Shown here piece by piece: positions 33,259 to 45,243 of a DNA stretch of 64,000 nucleotides. A program made the translations under genes and the position numbers. How positions within the stretch are numbered: the first letter of the stretch is position 1; every line of letters starts with the position of its first letter. This DNA comes from Clarkia xantiana subsp. parviflora (taxonomy: Eukaryota; Streptophyta; Magnoliopsida; Myrtales; Onagraceae): assembly GCA_036873135.1 (NCBI GenBank), contig JAPTYO010000011.1:1844298-1908297 (forward strand). The letters are read 5' to 3'. The notes under the pieces are model-generated. The model saw nothing but the letters and a program-made list of their open reading frames with translations, did not search any database and was not told the origin of the DNA.

Positions 33259-35506
33259 AAATATTTAACATTGGCTAAACTTCTAATTTCTGTGTAAATT
33301 AATATATTTGTTATAATCGTCAAATTAGACAAACAAAGTATGTTCTGATTATATGTTGTTTTTTTATGTGTATTCAAGATAAATTCGGTAATATATTGAA
33401 AGAATTGGAACGAAAGACCTTCAATTAGACGTTCAATCCAGTTTTAATAGTGTTTTTTAACTGAGCGTCCAATTAAAGGTATTTTGCTACAATCCTATCA
33501 AATTCTTGGCAAATCCATATTTAATACACGTAAAAAACCTCATAATAGACCAACACTTGCTTCATTTTGTACAGTTTAACGAAAATTATAATAGATGTAA
33601 TAATTTGCTCCGAAATTAAAACCTTATGTAGATAATTTTAAAAAAAGTTAAACTTAGAGTTAGAGTAATGATTTATAGTTAAAACAGAATTTTAATTGAA
33701 TTAAAATGTAACAATCTGATTATTAACCTAACTTAAGTATTCTCTATTAAAATTCGAGTAATGATTTATAATTGAATCGAATTTAAAATTGAGCTAAATT
33801 CAGGTTATGAAATGAATCTAAACTATAACTATCTCAACCACTTCACATTATTGCCAAAATTATTATACTAATCTAATATAATTGTTGTTTATAGACGGAT
33901 GGCAATAGCATGATGCACGCTAGGAGTTTACTATTATTAATTAATAATAGCATGATCCACACTAATTAATAATTTTATATTAATTTAGAGTAAAAACTAA
34001 AAAGTCATCACTTGTCAGTTGTCACAACATTCATAGCACTACACTACAATCAGGCAAACATGCACGTCACGCTGCATATATATAAAATGATATTATACAA
34101 TATAAATGTAAGGATTTTGATGCGGCATCGTATCATTTTATTTCGCATTTAATAATTTTATATATATTATTCGCACTATAAAATGTAAAAGTGATTCACC
34201 CCTAATAATTATTATTCACATTTTCTCAGTCTTTGTAAAATGCTACTCATAATTTTTTTTATTCCTAAAATTTGGTAGGATTTAAACTTAAAAATTTAGA
34301 AAGAAAAAACATGTTGGTATATCATATTATTATATATATAGTAAAGGGTTTTAACATATATATTTCCAATCAGATGATCTTACACGTCTATATTAGAAAA
34401 ACAACATCCGTAACATATTTACACATAAATTAATTATCACTCACACTGAATCAGCTCGTAAATATGAAGTGCTGGTTATAAATAATTAACCATTCACATT
34501 ATCTTAATAACGTTTAAACTCGTGACCTCTTAATTAATCGATAACATGCTAAATCAGTACACTAGTTTTAATATTGACTATAAATGTCTGTCTTTTCTTT
34601 TGTATTATATTTATATAATAATTCAGAAAATATAAGTCAAAGGCTCAAAGAATTGATATTTTCTTTTATGAATACAAATTTGGATTCAGATCTACGCCAT
34701 ACTTTTTTTTTGTCCCAAGCCGTATTACTGTTAATTTTTTTGACACATATACTTAAATTTTATATTTTTTCTTTAGGGTTTACCAATTCTAATAAGTTTA
34801 AAAAAATCACAAAATTAATTACATTTATAACACGTATCAAAATTTTAATAGTAAAACACGATCATAAACAAAAATAATGGGATATGAGATCTGTATCTAC
34901 AAATCTAGCTGGCTGAAGAATATCTCTAGATCCAAATAACTCACTTGCCACAAATTATTAAATTGGTGCCGACATTTGCTCATTAAAATTGCATATAGGT
35001 TCTGACTGTAAGAATCTTTACATTCTTAGTAGATGGAATAATTATAATTTCACATGGAAAAAATTGTGAATAATTATAGTTTCACAAGAATGATATAACT
35101 ATAAAGTGTATCTCTTTATTATAATATAGAAAAAAAATTATATAATATAATCTTTAATTACGATATTCAAAAAATATATAATAAATTAATAAGTAAATAA
35201 ATATATTCAAATTATATACTATTATTTAATAACGCTACTTTTTTAATGTGTATAATGGTGGGTTTATATGTATGTCTTAGAGTTTTTTTTTTTTTCTTGT
35301 GTTGTTCTAGAAGTCATCATGAAGGGTATGTGTAACATATTTTATCAGCATCTAGATTAATTTCACTCGCATCGGATTAGTACGTAACCGATAAAGTATT
35401 ATCGATAAATATTGTTACATTCTCAGTGTCTATCTCTCAAAGTTAGATCTAGTTCAGTTTGACAATATATTTTTTCCACGCAAAGTATCATAGACAATAT
35501 ATATAA
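33259..35506. other. AT-rich intergenic DNA
   Basis: No gene is recognised. A partial fold-back arm at about 34760-34880 resembles the arm at 38660-38775 (ACACGTATCAAAATTTTAA). Many short AT palindromes are present. Confidence 0.5.
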
Positions 35507-35515
35507 TATATAATA

Positions 35516-36150
35516 GGGTTAATAACTAAAAAACTGTCAAATGTTTGTCCTATATTAAAATCAGGTGTCTGAAGTTTAAAAATATTAAAATAGAGTATCC
35601 AAGGTTTCAGTTTTGTTAAAATTTGGTTTTCCGTCCAAAATTGCAGTTCAGTTTAACAGAATGAGGTGAAATGACACTTTTACCCTTTTAATATTTTGTT
35701 TAATTTACTACTTTATTTGGGATAGTGTGAAATGACGAAATTACCCCTGGAGTCAAATTACAACCACTTTGTCTCCGGTGACCGCCACCCCATCTCCGGC
35801 GACGATTGGGCCAACGAAGGCCCGAAGCGGAGCCACATAGCTCCGATTAGAGCTGTCCGGCCCCGGTTGATGGTCACCGGCGGCCTTGTGCCGGTTTTGG
35901 CGAGGGGAGGAGTTTATTTTGGACCAAGGGTAGTTTTGACTTTTCACTCGGGCATGTGAGGGGCACACTATCGACCAGTGGTAGTTTTGGAATTTAAATT
36001 TTTAGCACCTCATATGTCAAGCACGCAACACAATTCTGTTACATTTAACTACAAATTTGGACAGAGACACCAAAATTTTAACAAAATTGAAACATTTGAC
36101 ATTTGAAACTTCAGACACCTGATTTTACACATATTTTTAGTTATTAACTC
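35516..36150. mobile_element. Mutator-like fold-back element with GC-rich core, copy at 35.5 kb
   Basis: 635-bp element, GGGTTAATAACTAAAAA...TTTTTAGTTATTAACTC, with long inverted arms. The flanking 9-mers are TATATAATA (35507-35515) and TATGTATTA (36151-36159), 7 of 9 identical. The core at about 35755-35935 is GC-rich (CTCCGGTGACCGCC...). Antisense frames of 75 and 71 residues lie in the core. Confidence 0.75.
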
Positions 36151-36275
36151 TATGTATTATTGTAAGTTAGGGCAATATATATAGTATATTTACTTCATAT
36201 TTAAAATAATTCACATTCACATTCCTATACATTATACATGTATGATTTATTATATATATATATATATATATATAT

Positions 36276-36803
36276 GGGAAAATAACATATATGGTCATCG
36301 AACTTTACTCATTTTTCTATTTTTATCCTTGAACTTTATTTTTTTCTATTGATGTACTTGAACTCGTCAAATTTATTCTGTTATAGTCCCGTCGTTAAAA
36401 TTTACTGTTAATTGTGGTGATTAGATGATGATTAAGCAAAAAATATTAACATGGACAAGCTGACGTGTCATTATTTATGACCACATCATGTTTAGTGTCT
36501 TTCAGTTTCATGTTTTTTTGGTTTTTTTTAATATTTTATATTCTTTATTTATTCAATTATTTATTTTTCTAGTTATTGATATATATTTAAAAAATGATGT
36601 GACCCTAAACATGCCATGTCAGCTTGTCCATGACATCAATTTTACGTCTAAGTAGCGCTTTATCACCACAATTAATAATAAAATTTAACAGCGGGCTATA
36701 ACAGAATGAGTTTTATGAGTTCAAGTACCTCAATAGAAAAAATTAAAGTTTAAGGACATAAATAGAAAAATGTATAAAGTTCGAGGACCATTTATGTTGT
36801 TTT

Positions 36804-36806
<3 letters not shown>
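36276..36806. mobile_element. Fold-back MITE inserted in a TA microsatellite
   Basis: 531-bp element that begins GGGAAAATAACATATATGG. Its right arm ends CATTTATGTTGTTTTCCC. The arms pair over about 150 bp. Both flanks are (TA)n tracts (36250-36275 and 36807-36860), consistent with insertion into a microsatellite with duplication of TATATATAT. Confidence 0.75.
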
Positions 36807-36815
<9 letters not shown>

Positions 36816-36862
<47 letters not shown>

Positions 36863-38640
36863 AAAATACGTACATATGTATTAATAATTTTGGTAGGTCC
36901 AAACATTGGTTATAATGATGAAAGCATGAATGAATGAATTTGACTGTTTGTAGGTTCAATGCCACATGCATACTTTTGTACTATATATATATATATATAT
37001 ATAGTTCTTTGCATGGTTTGGTGTAATAATTATTGGTATTGAAATGCAAGTAAAATCCCCACCATCTTGCAATAGTTGAAAATTTGGCAGCATCCTTGGA
37101 TAACTTGTTGTACGGATGAAATTCATTAAATACACATGTCTTGTCATGAGTTTTATCTTTTTGGATTTTGTAATTGTAATGTATAAATAAGTGAAATTCA
37201 CTATTGGAAAACTGAGCTATGTTTGTGGAGATTAGCATGTTTTTGGATGGATTATGTAATTTACTAAATTTAATATGCAAATAGTAATCCGAAACCCAAT
37301 ATTCGAGAATTTTCAAAGGAATGAATCTTATAAAAAAAAGTTAGTTAGAAATTTACTTGAAACTAGGTGCATTTCCCGCGCATCGCGCAGAGTGACTTAC
37401 CAAATATGTATAATTAACAAACTAATATTCGATGAAGTTTATACTGACTATTTGTAATATGTTGAAACACTATTTTTAAATAAAATATCAGTCTAAAATT
37501 TGAAAAAGTAAACGAAAGACTGAAAATTTTGAACCATAAAATACCGTTGCGCAAATTCACAAATAAATTTTAGATGCCCGTACCACATGCTACATTTGGT
37601 CGTCAGATCCGTGTAAAGCGTCTGTTCTTCAACAAATATGACTTCGATGACCACCGGCGATATCTCGCTGGAAATAGAGATGGCTCTACCACTGAGACTG
37701 TCAGTCGCCCGCACCGCTGGTATCTTCGTTCGCCGGCTCCGCGTTAAGCGTCTGTTAAAAATCAGCGAAATTTTAAGTTCGATTAATTACATACATTGAA
37801 TCTTGAACGATCTGAAATTTTAATTGCGATGAATTAGATACATTGAATCTTGAACGGTTCGAAATTAGGGAAATTTTAATTGCGATTAATTGTATACATT
37901 GAATCTTGAACGGTTGGCCAAAAAAAAAAAAAAATCTTGAACGGTTCGAAATCAGCGAAATTTTAATTGAGATTAATTGCAACTTAAAAACCCACAGCTC
38001 CCTAGTGCAATCAATGTTATGGAGTTAATGACTACAAACTTTTAGCTCAATTGTCATAAATGAATCGATTAACGTAAAGAAAACAAAATCTTCAGCTCAC
38101 ATTTACTCTCTTCATAATTTATAATATATATAGATTTACTTAAAAAAATTATAGTTTTGTTATAAATTTCTTTCAAAACATAATAAATCTTTAGAAAATT
38201 CTTATAATTTGTGAGAGATTGATTCCCTTAAAAAATTGTTGTCGCAAATTAGCAATTTTCTTATAGTAAGAAATATTGTAGTATAAAACTAAACTATATC
38301 ATTCACATATTATCATATTTATTTATAATTTCACCCAAAAAAAATATTTATTTATAACGGTTGGTCAACTAGTAACCACTCAAGTTTCACAATATCGTTG
38401 AAAGTCTTGAAGAAATGAAAAATGTCCCAAAATTTACTGGATTGACATAGAAAAGCTAAAAGTCCATTCACTATGGAGCTACCTAACTTTCTCGATAGAA
38501 GTTCATACTCCTTGGAGAAGAAACATTTATATCTATATATACTACTAGTACTACATATTAGAGAACTGCTTAGATCTCATGTATTACTGTTCTTGTCTCA
38601 GATCATGTCTCTCTGTTAAAATTTTGACAGTTGTCATTAG
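36816..38640. other. Intergenic DNA with a four-copy tandem repeat
   Basis: Near 37780-37985 a unit of about 60 bp recurs with decay: ATACATTGAATCTTGAACGG followed by GAAATTTTAATTGCGATTAA. It appears three times in full and once after a poly-A insertion. A (TA)n tract occurs at 36981-37002. The piece at 38115-38275 is a truncated CACTA-like fragment (phrase TTTGTGAGAGATTGATTCCC). No gene is seen. Confidence 0.5.
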
Positions 38641-38644
38641 ATTT

Positions 38645-38950
38645 AATATTTTCCTTATGGGTTCACCAATCTCAATAGGGTTTTAGAAAAAAAAACACAA
38701 ATTAATTACACACATGACACGTATCAAAATCTTAACTGGGAGACACGGATCTGAGATAAGAAGAGTGCGGCAGAAGATCTGTATCCTATGGATGTCATAT
38801 AGGATGGATCTGAATCTCCTGCCCCACTCTCTATGCCCCAGATGGTGCATCGCCGTTAAAATCTTGACATATGTACTAAGTGTACTTAATTTTGTAGTTT
38901 TTTTTTTCTAAAACCCTATTGAGATTGGTGAACCATATAAGGAAAATATT
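38645..38950. repeat. Long imperfect inverted repeat
   Basis: The left arm CTTATGGGTTCACCAATCTC is complemented on the right by GAGATTGGTGAACCATATAAGG. The pairing extends inward through GACACGTATCAAAATCTTAA / GTTAAAATCTTGACATATGT. A further direct copy of the inner part follows at 38960-39035. It is a transposon-like fold-back with no assigned target duplication. Confidence 0.6.
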
Positions 38951-39344
38951 ATATATAAGAACACGTGTCAAAATCTTAACGGTGAGACACGATCTGGGAC
39001 AAAAGAAAAAGTGTGGCAGAAGATCTAGGAATTTCTTACATCTATTAGCTATTTTTAGAACCCTAATTACTACACAATATTATCTTAAATATCACAATGT
39101 ATATATTCATATAATTGATCTTCAATAGTAGTCAGATAAAACACATCTTCCTAATTACTTTATACTACATATCCATCTATTCTTCTACTAATTAAAAAAT
39201 CAAATTTTGTGAGACAAATCCCCACAAAGTCATAATTGCCGACTTTGTTCTTCCGATCCCAAGCACTACTAACCCCATACGCGACTCTTATATAAATATA
39301 TAAATATAGATATTATCCTTATAAGGATGAATCATGTATGATTG

Positions 39345-39626
39345 TACTACAAGAAAATTTGCAATTTGTGACGACACTTTTTTAAGGGAATCAATTCTCT
39401 CACATTATAAGGATTTTTTAGGGATTTATTATGTTTTGAGAGATTTTAAAGGGATTTTCAAGGAAGTTTTTAAGAAATTTTATGGCCAAACTCTTTGTTA
39501 GGAATCATTCTCTTAAAAAATATTTGAATGTTGTACTTCGAAGGGATTTTCATAATTCCCTTACAAATAAAGTTATACATCCCTTACAAACAAATCACTC
39601 ACAAATGACTAGGATTTCTTGTAGTA
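39345..39626. mobile_element. Small CACTA-like MITE
   Basis: About 282 bp, TACTACAAGAAAATTTGC...GATTTCTTGTAGTA, with subterminal TTTGTGACG and TCACAAATGACT. The ends match the CACTA terminus apart from the first base on each side. Flanking TTG and TTA are not identical. Confidence 0.55.
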
Positions 39627-39643
39627 TTAATATATATATAATA

Positions 39644-40175
39644 GGGTTAACAGGTCTTTTGGTCCATGATGTTTGACAACTTTTGGGTTTTGGTCCATGA
39701 TGTTTTTTTTACCTAGTTTTGGTACCATATGTTTGCAGATTTTTTCTAGTTTTGGTCCGACCGTTACATTCCGTCCATTTTTTGACATGTACAAGTCACG
39801 TGATCCACCCTAAACTTTCAATTTTGTTCAATTTAGTCCAATTTAGTCCCTCTAATAATTTCCTAAACTTTTTTTTGTTCAATTTAGTCCTGAAGTTTCA
39901 AAAATTCAATTGGACCTATTGTCCAATTGTGGTCAATTTTGAAACTTCGGGACTAAATTGAACAAAAAAAGGTTAAGAAAGTATTAGATGGACTAAATTT
40001 AAAGTTTAGAGTGGATCACGTGACTTGAACATGTCAAAAAATGGACGGAATGTAACAGTCGGACCAAAACTAGAAAAAATCTGCAAACATATGGTACCAA
40101 AACTAGGTAAAAAAAACATTATTGACCAAAACCCAAAAATTGTGAAACATCATGGACCAAAAGACCTGTTAACCC
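39644..40175. mobile_element. Mutator-like fold-back element, copy at 39.6 kb
   Basis: 532-bp element, GGGTTAACAGGTCTTTTGG...CCAAAAGACCTGTTAACCC, with nearly complete inverted arms and a perfect 9-bp target duplication TATATAATA (39635-39643 and 40176-40184). It is close in sequence to 29488-30009. It lies about 410 bp upstream of the WAT1-related start codon. Confidence 0.88.
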
Positions 40176-40184
40176 TATATAATA

Positions 40185-40585
40185 TCTACAATAATGATAT
40201 ATATTCATCCATAATACACCCATATATATACAAGATAATGTACTAACAATTATATTTCTGTGGTAAATTTACATTAAACTTAATTTTACAGATGTGACAG
40301 CTTACTAGTAGAGACTTATATTAAAAGAGATATCAAGTGGCGATGAAAATATCACAATTTATAAATACAATTTTTTTTTCATATATATATATATATATAG
40401 ATACCATACATATACCATGTGAAACATATGTTTCTAGGGTCTATTTCGCCATTTTCGTACACGACCTTTAGATTCGAGCATGTATATATACGTATACCTT
40501 ACACCGTCGTTACAATAAAACCTCCATATAAATTCATCATCGTTCTAAATTAGAGAGAGAAAGAGAAGGAGAGAGAAAGTGATCA
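40185..40585 (+). promoter_or_regulatory. Promoter and leader region of the WAT1-related gene
   Basis: A TATA-like run TATATATATATAGATACC lies near 40383-40405. A GA-rich leader (AGAGAGAAAGAGAAGGAGAG) occupies about 40552-40580, just before the ATG. The fold-back element at 39644-40175 borders this region. Confidence 0.4.
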
Positions 40586-42712
40586 ATGGGAGGTTTCAAA
40601 GATGTGGTGGTGATGGTGATTCTGCAATGCATATATGCAGGATTTGCTCTGCTTTCGAAAGTTGCGTTTGATGATGGATTAAACCCTCAAATCTACATTG
40701 TGTATCGTCAAGTGCTTGCTGCTGTTCTTATGGCTCCTCTTGCTCTTCTTTCTACAAAGTAAGTCTTTCTCTCTCTACATTTATTTTACGCAGACCGTAG
40801 TATATTTGCTCAACTCCTAAAATAATTCTTATTCGCATCGAGTCAACGTGTCCGTAAGAGATAAAATGTTGGTTATGAATGTTTTCTATTTCCAGAACTT
40901 AGTGTGTTTTGAATCGAAACTCTAAGTTTAAACCTGAAACAGTTGATTAAGGATGAAAGGCTAAACAGTAAGAAGTGAGTCGTACTCTCTCTACATTTGT
41001 TTTCCGCATAATATCTTAGGCAGCATTCGTAATATATTTGCTAGATATTGCAATAGTAACACTCAAACACTCAAAGCTCTGAATTTCAAGAGTAATTATT
41101 CATGTTTTTACTGAGATCTATTATTAATAATATAATTAACATTACATGTTCTTTACTGTGTTTTATGTAACAGGAAAAGTGGATTGGGTTTATGTCTTGA
41201 TTTAAAGACATTTGGGTTGATATTTACAGCTGCGCTATTTGGGTATATTTTCTTTTTTACATATTTTGAAGTATAAAAATTAAACCAGAAATTCATCAAC
41301 TATCGTAAGATTTCATAATAATTGGTTAAATAATTTGTGTAATACTTTTATATAGTATCATAACACATGGATTTTCTAAAAGGACATCTCTTTTTTATTC
41401 TTACTTACAACTAAATGCGAATAATTTATGTGTTCGGTTTGTCAATTAAATTGCAGAATAACAATAAACCAAAGCGCGTATTATGAAGGGATTTACTTCG
41501 CCTCCGCAACCGTAGCCAGCGCCCTGGTTAATCTCACTAGTGCGGTTACGTTTGTGATGGCGGTCATAGTCGGGTATGTACAAAATACAAAAAATACCTA
41601 AAAATTTAATTTTTTTAGGACTAACCCGAATATTATGGTTCAATAAATCTATAGATTCGAGAGGGTTAAGGTTCGGAGCCTACGAGGTGCAGCTAAGATA
41701 CTTGGAACAATTGTCTCAGTTGCCGGTGCCGTGGCAGTGTCGCTTCTCAAAGGTCCAGTAATAGTGGCGGTCAGTGTCGAATCACCGGTCCAACCCGTTT
41801 CGGGGTTAGTGACATCAAGCAGTAGTACATGGTTACTAGGTTGTCTTCTTGTCTTTGGAAGTTGTTGGTGTTGGTCAGCTTGGTTGGTCTTGCAGGTACT
41901 CTCATATAGTAATTTTGTATCTGTGTAGGTGATAGTTATAGTATTTTTCGAAGTTTCTAATAAAAAAATTCGTAACAAGCAGGTACCCGTAACGAAGAAC
42001 TGTCCCGATCACTTGTACTCAACTTTCCTGACATGTCTTTTTGGATCGGTCCAATCGGCTATTCTTGCTTTGTGCATGGAGAGAAAAGTGGAAGACTGGA
42101 AACTCGATACAACTATGGAATACGTCGCCTGCATCTTTTCAGTTAAGCATAAAACTTAAACAATTCGATATTATAATTTAGAACCACTCTCTAGGTCAAA
42201 GTAGGGTCAGAGTCGAGTGTTTACAGTATCTGTAAAACGCGAAATAACTGTGATCTGAACTTACAGGGTGTGGCATCTGCAGTGGCGTTCTTTGGCCAGG
42301 CATGGTGCATTTCAAGGAGAGGTCCAGTGTTCTCCGCAACATTCAACCCTCTATCGACCGTCATAGTCGCGGTCGTCGGGTCTATATTTCTCGATGAGAC
42401 GATATATCTAGGAAGGTACATCTTCATTAATTGTTATGTTATTTTTAGTTTCTACCTAACTTTCAATATCTCCATATCTAACTTACTTTCATTTTCAATG
42501 GCATTATTGATGTTAAATACAGTTTGTTGGGTGCTATGGGCATTGTTATTGGACTATACATGGTTTTGTGGGGTAAGGCCACTGATCTTAATAGAGGGAG
42601 CAGCCTAAACTTGGAGGAATCATTATTGCCTTATAGTTATGAAGATTTATCTGCTCTAGAAGAAGAGCCGTACCATCCTCTATCACCTTACCCTTCCTTT
42701 GCTAGTCTATAA
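40586..42712 (+). CDS. WAT1-related EamA/drug-metabolite transporter
   Basis: Seven exons with GT-AG introns: 40586-40758, 41174-41242, 41457-41573, 41655-41895, 41983-42141, 42267-42415, 42523-42712. The 1098-nt frame gives 365 residues. About ten hydrophobic segments are visible, for example VVVMVILQCIYAGFALLSK (residues 7-25), ATVASALVNLTSAVTFVMAV and LLGAMGIVIGLYMVLWGK near the end. They are arranged as two EamA halves with a hydrophilic C-terminal tail ending PYPSFASL. The motif NPQIYIVYRQVLAAVLMAP after helix 1 and the SRRGPVFSATFNPLSTV segment are typical of the plant nodulin-MtN21/WAT1 family. WAT1 itself is a tonoplast auxin exporter; family members move amino acids or other metabolites. 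The substrate is not inferable here. Exon count and length are normal. Confidence 0.92.
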
Positions 42713-42723
42713 TAAACCCTATA

Positions 42724-42724
42724 C

Positions 42725-42782
<58 letters not shown>
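42724..42782. repeat. TA microsatellite in the WAT1-related 3' flank
   Basis: A near-uninterrupted (TA)n run just 12 bp after the stop codon, preceded by TACATATACATA. It may be transcribed in the 3'-UTR. Confidence 0.8.
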
Positions 42783-42784
<2 letters not shown>

Positions 42785-43003
42785 TGCTTATATCTATAAT
42801 CTATGTGTATGTATATTAAAAGGAATGGAGTCCTATGATTGATGTGAGAACACTATAGATTCTAAAAAAATATGAAATTTATGTTCGGTTTTAGACCAAT
42901 TAATACATTTATGTTATTTTTTGCTAAATCGGACAAAATGTTCAAACAATTTAAAAAAGTAGACATAATATGATTTATTTATATCATAATTTAACATTGA
43001 TTA

Positions 43004-43412
43004 TGATGTGGGAGATCTTGAAGTGTCGGATTTCGGCGTGCGAGTACAGCATTTCATGCGAAAACGGCGATCTGAGCAAGACTTATAGTAAATTATGGGG
43101 TTTGACGGTTTTAGACATATTACTTAGTTTAGAGGGTCAAATTTGTGGTTTTATGTAATGTCGGTCCTTTTTGTAATTTATCGGTTTTGTTTGGAATTTT
43201 ATTGTTAATTTCGGATTTTTTTTAAGCTATGTTAGCCGTCATTTACATTCAGTTAATTGATATATGAAAAAATTGAGGTTTTCCTCACCCATGCGTCAAT
43301 TCTTCGGTATTCTTCTGAATCAACGAATTATTGCGCCTCTATCCAAAAAATTCTCGGCATTCCTTTGAAATCAACGAGTTTTTGTTCCCTCTATCCCCAT
43401 CACGCCGCATCA
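43004..43412 (-). mobile_element. Solo-LTR-like element, TGATGCAG family, copy 6
   Basis: 409-bp element in inverse orientation, TGATGTGGGAGATC...ATCACGCCGCATCA. It has a perfect 5-bp target duplication GATTA (42999-43003 and 43413-43417). The matching point in duplication unit 2 (near 45493) reads GAATTGATTACATG without the insert. This gives an empty-site comparison within the window. Confidence 0.9.
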
Positions 43413-43689
43413 GATTATATATTAACAAAAAACAGCGTATAAAATGTTCACATCCATTAATTATATCTTTAATTTTTTTTAAAGTTATTATTTGTTAGAA
43501 GCGGACGACGGTGTAGGTTTTTTCAAGTTTCTAAAAGCGAGTTCGAGTTTTCATTCGGAACGAGTTTTTCAGGACGAATCGAGACAATCTTTGTTGGATT
43601 TCAAATTCTCCGTTTTTGGTAACCACCTCTACTTTATACTACACCCGACACCGATATATATAGTGTGAGAAATTATTCTATAGCAGATA

Positions 43690-43825
43690 AGTAACATGTG
43701 GTGCTGACGTGTTACGCTTTTAGCCAATTAATATGTAACATTTGTCTATGTGTCAGCTAATTTCTATCATATGTCACATGTTGATTGGCCGAATGTGCAA
43801 CACATCAGCTGCTTTTGTGCCATAT
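43690..43825. mobile_element. Small palindromic MITE, unit 1 copy
   Basis: The arms GTGGTGCTGACGTGTTAC and GTGCAACACATCAGCTGC are complementary with mismatches, around TGACATTTGTCTATG-type central sequence. The orthologous copy in unit 2 is at 45781-45906, and a dimer of the same family is at 20768-20960. Confidence 0.6.
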
Positions 43826-44282
43826 AGTGTAAGTGGTACCTGAAAAAACTTAATGCATGAGAACAAATGTTGGCCCACACCAAAAAATGATGACTTATGC
43901 AATTGCAATGACTAACAAAGTGAGATCTCCCATCAAATATCATACATTATTTACAACTTGTGATTGACTAAAGAAATGCTGACCTCAACTGACACAAATC
44001 TTGATCCACATTTTTAAATTAATTAATCAGTGGATATTGGAAGGTTCGATTTGAGTTGGCTTATATCAATTGATGATCTATCATTCTATTGGAGCGTTCA
44101 CATGAACAATCCAGATTTACAACGTGTTATGGAATATAAAGTATGCGTTTGACATTTTTTGTTTTCATTATATGTTACACTTCTTTTATTTAGTATGATT
44201 AAAGAGCAACAAGATCACATCATGTTCATAATAATAATATATCCTTCTTGGCTGATTTATATATAAATAGTGATTAAGTAGT

Positions 44283-45243
44283 TTAAAACTTCATCTATTA
44301 ATTGCGACGCGTCATGGAATGAACGAATTAAAGCAGGAGATATCGGAGTCATTGCTAGAAACAAAAACGGACATGTAAGGAGCGGATTAATTAGATTTTC
44401 TACTCGACAAGGCACCCTCGTTTTGGAAAGTCTTGTGATCTTTGAAGCTTTTAGATTTGTAGCACAAGAAGTATGGAAACGAGTAATCATCGGATTAGAC
44501 TCAAAGGAACTTATAGAGTCGGTGACCAGACTGAATCAAATGTGTATGTAATACCCCATGAGTTTGTACCACATCGGTTAGAATAAGAAGATTTGAAGCC
44601 TTAATAAGCAAGAGTTGTATTACTCAAGTCCAACATGAATTCCTCATTTTCTAGGCCCAAGTGAGGACAACGGGCTTAGTTAGACTAGGTTGGGCTTAGT
44701 GGGGACAGTCGTTCGGGCTTATGGGCGTGACAGAATGGTATCAGAGCCGATCCGGGACCGTGATCGGGCTCGCGGACCAAGGGCTATTGACCCCCGGAGT
44801 TCTGATCACCTACCGGGGGCAAACGATTCTGGTCTGGGCCGCGACGAGGACGTCGCGACCATTAAGGGGGTAAATTGTAATACCCCATAAGTTTGTACCA
44901 CATCGGTTAGAATAAGAAGATTTAAAACCTTAATAAACAAGAGTTGTACTACTCAATCCATAAGTTTGTACCACATCGGTTAGAATAAGAAGATTTAAAA
45001 CCTTAATAAACAAGAGTTGTACTACTCAAGTCCAACAGGAATTCCTCATTTTCTAGGCTCAAGTGAGGACAACGGGCTTAGTTAGGCTAGGTTGGGCTTA
45101 GTGGGGATAGTCGCTCGGGCTTAGGGGCGTGACAGTGTAATTGGCACATAAAAGTCCTAGATACCAAGATACGTGATTTGTTAAAGGTCATCCCGGAAGT
45201 TCGTTGGAATGTTGTTCCGCGAAAATCACATGAAGCCGCTAAT
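44283..45243 (+). pseudogene. RNase H-like (RVT_3-type) domain fragment split by a TRIM
   Basis: An open frame at 44298-44546 encodes CDASWNERIKAGDIGVIARN, then a LESLVIFEAFRFVAQ segment and a VIIGLDSKELIESV segment. The CDAS, E and D-S positions match the catalytic pattern of RNase H-like domains found in plant LINEs and orphan RVT_3 proteins. The frame is interrupted by the 588-bp element at 44547-45134. After one copy of the target duplication it resumes in frame (NWHIKVLDTKIRDLLKVIPE) and ends at a stop at 45241-45243. There is no methionine start and no neighbouring RT, so it is a fragment. Confidence 0.7.
44547..45134. mobile_element. Complete TRIM retrotransposon (588 bp)
   Basis: 5' LTR 44547-44732 (186 bp, TGTAATACCCCATG...GGGCGTGACA) and 3' LTR 44876-45134 (259 bp). 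A PBS at 44736-44748, TGGTATCAGAGCC, matches initiator Met-tRNA, and a purine-rich tract AAGGGGG lies at 44864-44870. The internal region is only 143 bp and non-coding. It has a perfect 5-bp target duplication GTGTA (44542-44546 and 45135-45139). The 3' LTR is 73 bp longer because one segment starting CATAAGTTTGTACCACATCG is tandemly duplicated inside it. These are the defining features of a terminal-repeat retrotransposon in miniature, mobilised in trans. Confidence 0.93.

Noticed and set aside
41649..41978. 109-residue frame antisense to WAT1-related exon 4
   Set aside because: The plus-strand exon is supported by splice sites and family motifs; the antisense frame has none.
44547..45134. 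Assigning the TRIM to the Cassandra family
   Set aside because: Overall layout and PBS fit, but I could not see the 5S rRNA-like A, IE and C boxes that define Cassandra LTRs.
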